In this document: piece after piece, positions 57,718 through 64,000 of the stretch | How positions within the stretch are numbered: the stretch's first letter is position 1 | How the letters are laid out: every line of letters starts with the position of its first letter | DNA from: Candidatus Brocadia sp. WS118 | GTDB taxonomy: Bacteria > Planctomycetota > Brocadiia > Brocadiales > Brocadiaceae | Reading direction: 5' to 3' | Assembly: GCA_007618135.1 (NCBI GenBank) | Contig: PHFX01000002.1 | Location: 83,985 to 147,984 of the forward strand | DNA: 64,000 nucleotides | Position numbers and translations under genes: made by a program | Notes under the pieces: model-generated | Seen by the model: only the letters and a program-made list of their open reading frames with translations | Database searches by the model: none | Told to the model about the DNA's origin: nothing

Positions 57718-58560
57718 ATGTCTAGTTGTAATATGAAGGCAAAGGCGATTATGGTAGTTTTGGTAGGTCTTTTTGGACTGCTGTGTGTTGGTTTTGGCGT
57801 ATCCGTTACCGAAAAATACCGGTTACAGAAAGAGCGGGTACATGGCCTTGAAAGACAGCTGAGCGCGGGACGCAAAGAGGTTTTAAAAGTTCCGGAACTC
57901 ATGGAAAACCTGGGGAAGGTTGAGGTCGCAAAGAAAGAGGTTGAGGATAAATTAACAGCATGCACCGCTGAAAAGGACGGTTTTGCGGCAAAGGCGTCTG
58001 ATCTCCAGAAAGAAGTTGATACGTTCGGCGCTATCAAGACGGCTGTCGGGGTTCAGATAAGCGGGTTACAAAACACCATCCAGGAACAACAAAACAAGCT
58101 CACTGATTTAGAAAGTATGAGAAATAAATTAGGAGAGCAGTTAAATGCAATTGAAGCAAACAGTAAGGGTCTTTCTGAAAAATTTGAACTAGAGATTGCC
58201 GATGTAAAGAGGAGCCGGGATGAGGTTAAAAACCAACTCATTTATTACACCGAGGCAAAAAAAGTAGCAGATCAGGAGCTCGCGGAGAAGCAGAAGGCAA
58301 TCACAGAACTCCAAAAGACAAAAGAGACTTTAGAGGCGGAATTAGCAAGGATCAAGCAGCCGGATGCATCGGCAGCGCCTGAAACTTCTTCAACTTCAAG
58401 GCCGCAATTCCCGCTTACGGAATCGGGAAATAAAAGTGCAGAAGAGATCGATAAGACTTTTGCGCTCTTATGCGAAAGGGTTACTGCGCCCGAGATAGCC
58501 CTTGATGAGGTAAGTATATTACTCTCCAGAATGGAGAAGGCGTTAAAAAAATTAAAGTAA
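57718..58560 (+). CDS. Membrane-anchored coiled-coil protein
   Basis: 280 residues: a single N-terminal membrane segment (AIMVVLVGLFGLLCVGFGV, residues ~9-28), then long heptad-rich helices (residues ~35-215, rich in E, K, Q, L), a Pro/Ser linker (DASAAPETSSTSRP) and a C-terminal helical part (SILLSRMEKALKKL). Not recognised as a named family; a structural or cell-envelope role is possible. Ends in a terminator. Confidence 0.7.
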   Translation: MSSCNMKAKAIMVVLVGLFGLLCVGFGVSVTEKYRLQKERVHGLERQLSAGRKEVLKVPELMENLGKVEVAKKEVEDKLTACTAEKDGFAAKASDLQKEVDTFGAIKTAVGVQISGLQNTIQEQQNKLTDLESMRNKLGEQLNAIEANSKGLSEKFELEIADVKRSRDEVKNQLIYYTEAKKVADQELAEKQKAITELQKTKETLEAELARIKQPDASAAPETSSTSRPQFPLTESGNKSAEEIDKTFALLCERVTAPEIALDEVSILLSRMEKALKKLK

Positions 58561-58599
58561 AACTATCTGTGCTTTTTGCTCACCGTTTAAGATCATCCT

Positions 58600-58627
58600 A
58601 AGGGGAAGGCTCCGTCTTCCCCTTTTT
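58600..58627 (+). terminator. Rho-independent terminator after the coiled-coil gene
   Basis: 9-bp stem AAGGGGAAG / CTTCCCCTT, 7-base loop, then five T. Confidence 0.9.
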
Positions 58628-58761
58628 GTTTGCCGGGATAACCATTATTACCATCAAACAGCGAAAAATGCATACAATGAGATTGAAGAGACGAAAAAAC
58701 ATCTTGCCTTAATTATTTTTAGATGGTAACATAAAAAGCTTAAATATCATAAGACAGAAGT

Positions 58762-58834
58762 GGCGGCTTCGCCAAGTGGACTAAGGCCACGGTTTGCAAA
58801 ACCGTTATCCTGGGTTCGAATCCCAGAGCCGCCT
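58762..58834 (+). tRNA. tRNA-Cys (GCA)
   Basis: 73 nt. Acceptor GGCGGCT with AGCCGCC, discriminator T as in other tRNA-Cys, anticodon arm CGGTT-TTGCAAA-ACCG with GCA, T-arm TGGGTTCGAATCCCA. CCA not encoded. Confidence 0.95.
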
Positions 58835-58898
58835 TTTGTTAAAATACGATCAGTTGCGAATGGGCATAAAGCTGCTCGAAGAGAAAAGATAAAGAATT

Positions 58899-59020
58899 TA
58901 TAGTAAACGTAGTAAATAAGTATACATGCACATGTCATTGCGAGGGCGCTAGCCCGAAGCAATCTCTACAGTTTGGATTGCTTCGCTCGCAATGACAACT
59001 TTCTTTTTGCGTTTACTATA
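58899..59020. repeat. 122-bp palindromic element between tRNAs, copy 1
   Basis: Ends TATAGTAAACG and CGTTTACTATA; inside, CATTGCGAGGGC…GAAGCAATCTC followed by an inverted GATTGCTTCGCTCGCAATG. A related unit lies at 59183-59330. MITE-like, non-coding. Confidence 0.82.
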
Positions 59021-59036
59021 GAAGAAAATGATCATT

Positions 59037-59121
59037 GGGCGAGTGGTGGAATGGCAGACACGAAGGACTTAAAATCCTTTGACCCTAAACGGTTGTGTGG
59101 GTTCGACTCCCACCTCGCCCA
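59037..59121 (+). tRNA. tRNA-Leu (UAA)
   Basis: 85 nt class II tRNA. Acceptor GGGCGAG with CTCGCCC, anticodon arm AAGGA-CTTAAAA-TCCTT with TAA, a long variable arm (GACCCTAAACGGTTG), T-arm GTGGGTTCGACTCCCAC, discriminator A; CCA not encoded. Confidence 0.94.
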
Positions 59122-59182
59122 TATGACGGCTTTCATGATGGGTTAGATCGGTTGCACAAATGACGTAGAGAAGATTAGATAT

Positions 59183-59330
59183 AGAGTAAACGCACAAGAA
59201 AAGTTGTCATTGCGAGGGCACTAGCCGAAGCAATCTCTATTGTGGGATTGCTTCGAGGAGTTTACACTGAGCAACGCGAATGTGCTCGCAATGACCAGTA
59301 CATGTCAATGTATTTCATACGTTTACTATA
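59183..59330. repeat. Palindromic element, copy 2
   Basis: Ends AGTAAACG and CGTTTACT; inner CATTGCGAGGGCACTAG…GAAGCAATCTC and GATTGCTTCG…CTCGCAATGAC, with an additional stretch that makes it longer than copy 1. Together the two copies bracket tRNA-Leu. Confidence 0.8.
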
Positions 59331-59371
59331 ATTACGGAACCAATTTGCTTTTTGTTTTGTTTGATAAAATT

Positions 59372-59602
59372 ATGAAGAATATTAAACTATTAAAATATCA
59401 CGTGTTTAAGCCAAAAACAGCATTAGAAATCAGTCCTGAAATTTATGAGGCATTACAATTAATAACTGCAAAAAATCCCCGGCTTTCTGTCAACCTTCTC
59501 ATCGATATTGCATTAGATTATATCTCAAACCTGAAGGAAGAAGACCTCCTGAAGCTTATTACAGAATATTATGGAAGAAAGCAAACATCCCCCGATCAAT
59601 AA
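59372..59602 (+). CDS. Small hypothetical protein
   Basis: 76 residues (MKNIKLLKYHVFKPKTALEI, LITAKNPRLSVNLLIDIALDY, EDLLKLITEYYGRK). Could be a small RHH-type DNA-binding or helical protein; not recognised. The frame is open upstream through a repeat, but the ATG at 59372 is the first outside that repeat. Confidence 0.5.
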   Translation: MKNIKLLKYHVFKPKTALEISPEIYEALQLITAKNPRLSVNLLIDIALDYISNLKEEDLLKLITEYYGRKQTSPDQ

Positions 59603-59652
59603 GTAACTTTTAGTTTTTTCTGGCCAAAAGTATATTTCATGAAGGAGTTGTT

Positions 59653-60762
59653 ATGGTAAAAGGAATCGCTATTTTTTCAGTTTTTGCAAGTTTCGTGGCT
59701 TTATCTCTTTGTGGCTGCGGGAAAAATGAACCGGGTGATCCCCAGGTAAGCAGCCAGTCTACCGAGCAGGATTTTGCAAAAATACACAAGAATGTTGATT
59801 TCAATAAGGAAGATAAAGAGAAAATGCATTCGTTAGGAATGACAACGGAAGAAGGTGCCTCTGGCGGCCATGGTATGAGCAGTGTCCATGGCAAGAAAGA
59901 AAAAGCCGATCCTAACAAGGTAATTGCGACGGTCAATAACGAAAAAATTCTCCGGAAAGACCTCGATAAAATACTCGACCGGTTTAAAAGTCACGTGAAT
60001 CCGGCCGCAATAACTTCCATGGAGCAGCAAATTACGGATCAGCTCGTAACGCAGAGTTTGTTAAGGCAATTCGTAGTAGAAAAAAAACTAACGGTCTCCT
60101 CAGATGTTGTGGACAAAGAGATTGCCAAAATGCGGGATAATATTAAAAATAATCCCGCTACGAAGGACAGAACCTTAGAGCAGTTTTTAGAATTTCAAGG
60201 CAGCAACATTGACGAGTTAAAAACTGCAATCAATATGTCGGCTGCGATTGAAAATTACGTATCCAAGGGTATTGATGAGAAAAAATTAGAAGATTATTTT
60301 ATGAAAAATATTGGTAATTTTAATGGCGAAACCGTTACGGCAAGCCATATCCTGGTCGATACCAAAGGAAAGAAGACACAGGCGGAAATAGATGGCGCAC
60401 GGGCAAAGATAGAATCGATAAAAAAAGAACTCGATGAGGGGGCTGATTTTGCCGAATTGGCAAAAAAATATTCTGACTGTCCGACCGGCAAAACAGGCGG
60501 AGAGCTCGGCTCGTTTCCCAGACACGGCATCATGGTCGAAGAGTTTTCCAAAGCTGCATTTGCCACTGATGTGGGCAAGGTGAGTGATCCGGTCAAAACG
60601 GAATTTGGTTATCATCTTATCAAGGTTACCGCCAAAACCCCACCAAAAGATGTCAGTTTCAGCCAGGTAAAAGACAAAGTCCGGGAAGAGTTGATTGCAC
60701 TTGAAATGAATGCCACCATTAAATATCTTAAGGAAAAGGCAAACATAGAGATTACCTTGTAA
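59653..60762 (+). CDS. Periplasmic peptidyl-prolyl isomerase, lipoprotein (PrsA/SurA-like)
   Basis: 369 residues. Lipoprotein signal with LCGC (Cys22) as lipobox, then a low-complexity linker, a SurA-N-like helical domain (ATVNNEKILRKDLDKIL; TDQLVTQSLLRQF) and a PpiC rotamase domain (TASHILVDTKGKKTQAEI, GADFAELAKKYSDCPTGKTG, FGYHLIKVTAKTPP). It would help fold exported proteins, here likely multiheme cytochromes since cytochrome c maturation genes follow. ccsA begins 2 bases after its stop. Confidence 0.88.
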   Translation: MVKGIAIFSVFASFVALSLCGCGKNEPGDPQVSSQSTEQDFAKIHKNVDFNKEDKEKMHSLGMTTEEGASGGHGMSSVHGKKEKADPNKVIATVNNEKILRKDLDKILDRFKSHVNPAAITSMEQQITDQLVTQSLLRQFVVEKKLTVSSDVVDKEIAKMRDNIKNNPATKDRTLEQFLEFQGSNIDELKTAINMSAAIENYVSKGIDEKKLEDYFMKNIGNFNGETVTASHILVDTKGKKTQAEIDGARAKIESIKKELDEGADFAELAKKYSDCPTGKTGGELGSFPRHGIMVEEFSKAAFATDVGKVSDPVKTEFGYHLIKVTAKTPPKDVSFSQVKDKVREELIALEMNATIKYLKEKANIEITL

Positions 60763-60764
60763 TA

Positions 60765-61532
60765 ATGGATACGGCGCATTTCCTTAACCAACTGTCAGTC
60801 AATTTATATTGGCTTTGTTTTATTGCCTATTCAATGTATTGGGGTCTTGGATTTACCCGGCTGAAGCTGCGCTTCCCTATTTTGGCGGGTATGGTGGTAC
60901 TCCATATTGCAACGATTACGCTGCGCGGCATATCAATAGAGTATTTTCCCTTAACCAATAAATTCGAATCCTTTAATGGATTTGCCATTGCAGCTTTCAT
61001 TATCTTACTCATAAATATCAGGGCAGAAAGCCATATCTACCGTATGTCTCTGTTTGGGGTTGGCTACGGCTTCCTTGCAGCAGCTGCATATTTCCCCAAG
61101 GGATTAAGTTACGCCCCACCCCTGATGCTTACCATTTGGTACATTTTGCACGTCCCCCTTTCCTTTTTTTGTTATGCCTTGTGGGTGAGCGCCATGGCTG
61201 CGGCAGTAGCGCGGTATTTTACCCGAAGTGACAAAAAGACGTACGATCGTATCATTGACTCGGGATTTCAATACGGTCTTGTTACCTTTTCTGTTTCGAT
61301 GATTTTCGGAGGGTTGTGGGGTTACGTTGCGTGGGGAGCGTATTTCCTCTGGGATGCCAAAGTTGTTTGGTCTGTGATTATCTGGTTTTTTTATGCTACA
61401 TGCCTGCACCTTGATTACTGGCAAGAGGCAAAGCGATTCAAGCCTCCTATGGCTATTGTAGGATTTTTAATACTCCTGATGACGTACGTGGGCACCAGTT
61501 TCCTGATCGGGAGTTCTCACAGTTTTCGATAA
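60765..61532 (+). CDS. ccsA: Cytochrome c maturation protein CcsA/ResC (System II)
   Basis: 255 residues, about eight membrane segments. The heme-handling WWD-type motif is GYVAWGAYFLWDAKVVW (residues ~186-203); His residues that can bind heme are in VVLHIATITLRG, WYILHVPLSFF and CLHLDYW. Works with ResB to move heme across the membrane and attach it to apocytochromes. It begins 2 bases after the PPIase lipoprotein stop. Confidence 0.9.
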   Translation: MDTAHFLNQLSVNLYWLCFIAYSMYWGLGFTRLKLRFPILAGMVVLHIATITLRGISIEYFPLTNKFESFNGFAIAAFIILLINIRAESHIYRMSLFGVGYGFLAAAAYFPKGLSYAPPLMLTIWYILHVPLSFFCYALWVSAMAAAVARYFTRSDKKTYDRIIDSGFQYGLVTFSVSMIFGGLWGYVAWGAYFLWDAKVVWSVIIWFFYATCLHLDYWQEAKRFKPPMAIVGFLILLMTYVGTSFLIGSSHSFR

Positions 61533-61599
61533 ACGGGCCTCTTATGTGCATGGGTAAAACTTCTTCTGTTCCGGTTTATCCCAGGTTGGGTATGGTTAT

Positions 61600-62559
61600 A
61601 TGAAAACAATCTATGCAATATTTAAGTCACAGAAACTGGGCATTATCACCGGATTTACTGTCACTGGTCTTCTTATCCTTGGCAGCCTGATCATGAACTT
61701 CTGTCCCCGCCAATATGCCGGACTTTCCGGTGACGACATCTCTTTTTTTTTCACCCATAAACAACCGCTCCATCTATGGTTTTATCTCTTGTTTCTTGCC
61801 TGTATTTTTTATGGCATTAACACCTTTTTGTGCACCCTTGACTCGATTTTAAAAAAGGCGCGGAGTGGTGTAAAAAAGGTTACTTTGTATGGTGCATCGG
61901 TTGTGCACATTGGATTTGTTGTCACCCTGGTTGCACATCTCATTGGCGGACTCTATTCAACAACGGAACCCCCGGTATCCGTAGCAGAGGAGTGGACTGA
62001 CCTGGGTGGTTTTGAAATGAAAGTTACCGATCTTAAGACAAGTGCGTACCCAAATGGTATGCCTAAAAAAATAACGGCATCCGTTGCCGTCAGAAAGGAT
62101 GGTACCGAATTTTCAGACACCCTTGGTTACAACAATCCCGTTCTTGTGCGTCATGGGATATCCGAAATCCTGATGCAGGATTATGGCTGGATAGCATCAA
62201 GCGTAATCCTGAAGGTGGATAACCATTCGTCCAGTCTTAAAGTCAGCGAAACCTTTAACGCAAACGGCAAACAGGTACGCATTGCCGATTTGTATATGCC
62301 TCCGCAATATCGCTATCCCGTGCTCAAATTAGTATCTGCTGCTGGAAACAATCCCATCTATTTACCGATTGGCGAGAATAATGTGCAAGAGATTCATGGA
62401 GCAAAGATTATTTTCGAAGACATAAATTCTGTGCCCGGAGTCTTAGTCAGCGTAAAAAACAACCCCAGCATTCCACTCACCTTTGTGACTATCTTCTTCT
62501 TTTCTGCCGGTATGTTCCTTGTGATTCTTAGAATGGTTTTCAGAACCGTTACTAATTAA
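61600..62559 (+). CDS. resB: ResB-like cytochrome c biogenesis protein
   Basis: 319 residues. Membrane segments at the N-terminus (ITGFTVTGLLILGSLIMNF; LWFYLLFLACIFYGINTFL; VVHIGFVVTLVAHLIGGLY) and C-terminus (LTFVTIFFFSAGMFLVIL), with a periplasmic domain between (ITASVAVRKDGTEFS…). This is the ResB/CcsB partner of the upstream CcsA. The pair shows System II maturation, as expected for organisms rich in c-type cytochromes. Confidence 0.88.
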   Translation: MKTIYAIFKSQKLGIITGFTVTGLLILGSLIMNFCPRQYAGLSGDDISFFFTHKQPLHLWFYLLFLACIFYGINTFLCTLDSILKKARSGVKKVTLYGASVVHIGFVVTLVAHLIGGLYSTTEPPVSVAEEWTDLGGFEMKVTDLKTSAYPNGMPKKITASVAVRKDGTEFSDTLGYNNPVLVRHGISEILMQDYGWIASSVILKVDNHSSSLKVSETFNANGKQVRIADLYMPPQYRYPVLKLVSAAGNNPIYLPIGENNVQEIHGAKIIFEDINSVPGVLVSVKNNPSIPLTFVTIFFFSAGMFLVILRMVFRTVTN

Positions 62560-62659
62560 CGGGATAACGTGTTCTGTCTATGAAAACAATTTTCCCCCGC
62601 CTTATAGCGGCAGACCTTCGCACATTCATATTAAAATCACAATAAAGAGAGAAATTCGA

Positions 62660-63140
62660 GCCAGATTACAACACATTGAAAGGGAGGAGAACGTGTGCAT
62701 CTTTTATGCCTGTGAGTCAGGCAGCAGGGCGTGGGGCTTCCCCTCTGAAGACAGCGACTACGATGTGCGGTTCATGTACATACACCTCAAAGACTGGTAT
62801 TTATCTGTTGACGAAAGACGCGATGTTATTGAAAGACCAATCAATGATATGATAGACCTGAGCGGTTGGGATATCAGGAAGGCACTCAGACTCTTCAGGA
62901 AGTCGAATCCACCTTTATTGGAATGGCTCAATTCACCCATTATTTACCAGCAAAAGCTCAATATTGTAAACAAGATAAAGGCATTGATGCCTGAATATTA
63001 TTCCCCAACATCCTGTTTCTATCACTATCTGCACATGGCTGAAGGCAACTTCAGAGAATACCTCAAGGGTGATATGGTCTTGGTCAAGATACGAAAAAAC
63101 TCGACGACTTATTCCGCTCTGCGTTGGAAGAAAACGGATA
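62660..63140 (+). pseudogene. RlaP-type nucleotidyltransferase, truncated and frameshifted
   Basis: Reads ARLQHIEREENVCIFYACES, GSRAWGFPSEDSDYDVRFMY, RDVIERPINDMIDLSGWDIRK, LLEWLNSPIIYQQ and FREYLKGDMV, typical of PF10127 (RlaP) nucleotidyltransferases with the GSRAWGF and SDYDV catalytic motifs. No proper start codon precedes ARLQHIE in frame. After FREYLKGDMV about a third of the protein is missing and the final part KKLDDLFRSALEENG appears in another frame. Hence non-functional. Confidence 0.75.
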
Positions 63141-63166
63141 AAAGGAAGGGATTGTGTTTATCGTGA

Positions 63167-63545
63167 ATGTAAAAGTTGTTATTCAAAGGCGAAAGGGTGG
63201 AATGTTCTTCATTGTTCCGAAATCCCTGTTCGTCGTTCTCCATTCGATGTAATCGGCCTGCATAAAGATATTAAACGCCAAGAAATATTAAACCTAAATT
63301 CTGCAAATGATTTTCGCTACGCGAAAATCGCCCTTCACTAATATCCTTGCCGGACAAAAATCAATAATAGGCTTCGTTTTTTAGCGGTTTTCTGAACGAC
63401 TCAGTTTTATTTTGAACAAAAAGATCTGAGAAATAGCCCTGATTAAATCGTTTGGAGCGACAAAAACGAGTATGCGGACGTACCTTCTCCCTTTGCTGCG
63501 CTCTCAGCTACCAAAAACATCCAAATCAAAGACACCAATTACCTT
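63167..63545. other. Gap with a short palindrome
   Basis: 379 bases, no convincing gene. GATTTTCGCTACGCGAAAATC hairpin at 63309-63329. Left end of the insertion sequence is somewhere in here but its inverted repeat cannot be placed without the other end. Confidence 0.4.
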
Positions 63546-64000
63546 CTATCCAAATTCTACACTCAGCGACATGCCTTCCCATACCCGCCATTCTTCCTGA
63601 TGCAGAAACTTCTCCGGTAACTTTAAGACCAACTGCCTGCTTCCCTTTGTCAATTTCCCTGCAACACGGATTAACCACAGCCTCATCGTCTTTATTTCCC
63701 ACCGCCGTACCGCTCCGCCGGTGAGCAGCGCCATCCACTTCAAGAGATTATACGCCAACACCGCGCACTGAAATAACGTTGCATTGGCCAAAAATTCACC
63801 CGTGCGTAAATGACCCGCATTCATCTGACTCTTACACTCTTCTATCCACGTCTCACACGTAGCCCTCTCTCCATACGAACTATGCGCTTCTATCGGACTT
63901 AACCGCTCTGTCGTAACGTAACAGAAATACTCATACACGGGCAGAGGAAACAACCCCCTCTCGATTTTGACCAACTTCCTTACTGCCACAAATCGTCTTG
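63546..64000 (-). CDS. IS1380-family transposase, C-terminal part (runs off window)
   Basis: The minus-strand frame is open from the window end (RRFVAVRKLVKIERGLFPLP) to the stop at 63546 and reads the C-terminal half of a DDE transposase: SPIEAHSSYGERATCETWIEECK with the catalytic Glu region, FLANATLFQCAVLAYNLLKWMALL, and a terminal basic region. This matches IS1380 (transposase DDE group 1) C-termini. The N-terminal part lies beyond 64000; the GTG near 63989 is not its start. Confidence 0.82.
   Translation of the reverse strand, partial: RRFVAVRKLVKIERGLFPLPVYEYFCYVTTERLSPIEAHSSYGERATCETWIEECKSQMNAGHLRTGEFLANATLFQCAVLAYNLLKWMALLTGGAVRRWEIKTMRLWLIRVAGKLTKGSRQLVLKLPEKFLHQEEWRVWEGMSLSVEFG

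Overview
The window looks like a chromosomal segment from an anaerobic, acetyl-CoA-pathway planctomycete, most likely an anammox bacterium of the Kuenenia/Brocadia/Jettenia type. That is an inference from three things: a planctomycete-style signal peptidase I, a complete carbonyl branch of the Wood-Ljungdahl pathway on one strand, and System II cytochrome c maturation genes. No hydrazine or nitrite metabolism gene lies in the window, so the placement rests on context.

Layout. 0-4 kb: cell-envelope genes (3' part of signal peptidase I, lptB, an MsbA-like ABC exporter) interrupted by a 150-bp MITE. 4.2-21.8 kb: an accessory defence island. It holds two PIN toxin-antitoxin (TA) modules, a PLD-helicase and an Eco57I-type methyltransferase, a SIR2-HerA pair, an AlbA_2 (Schlafen-like) ATPase, a frameshifted zeta-type toxin with its small partner, a RelBE-like pair with a frameshift, and several decayed copies. 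21.9-25.5 kb: a tRNA(CAU), a TPR membrane protein and an outer-membrane porin, both on the minus strand. 26.1-50.8 kb: the C1/acetyl-CoA region fhs-secA-waaA-metK-ahcY-DUF1015-cooC-acsA-acsB-clpP-acsC-RACo-cooC2-[TA]-acsD-acsE. 51-53.7 kb: minus-strand TA modules and decayed genes. 53.9-57.4 kb: dnaE (minus). 57.7-62.6 kb: a coiled-coil protein, tRNA-Cys, tRNA-Leu, a PPIase lipoprotein and ccsA/resB. 62.6-64 kb: a wrecked RlaP-like nucleotidyltransferase and the end of an IS1380-type transposase running off the window.

How the genes fit together. Fhs activates formate on tetrahydrofolate. AcsE moves the methyl group to the corrinoid protein AcsC/AcsD. RACo re-reduces the corrinoid, AcsA makes CO from CO2, and AcsB assembles acetyl-CoA. 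Two CooC-type ATPases probably load nickel. MetK and AhcY add the S-adenosylmethionine/homocysteine cycle. The cluster ends in a clear terminator.

The most unusual part is the defence island. The helicase and methyltransferase genes carry five 57-63 bp double-hairpin (BIME-like) elements, all codon-aligned and read in the only open one of six frames, so the same ~20-residue peptide is inserted five times. Two of them bracket a complete-looking REP-associated transposase (RAYT) domain fused in frame inside the methyltransferase, between the YTP motif and SAM motif I. Downstream, three decayed copies of the methyltransferase 3' end separate the cargo modules (SIR2-HerA | AlbA_2 | zeta TA | RelBE), as expected if cargo entered repeatedly at the 3' end of that gene. 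Small palindromic elements of several families fill most intergenic gaps of the window.
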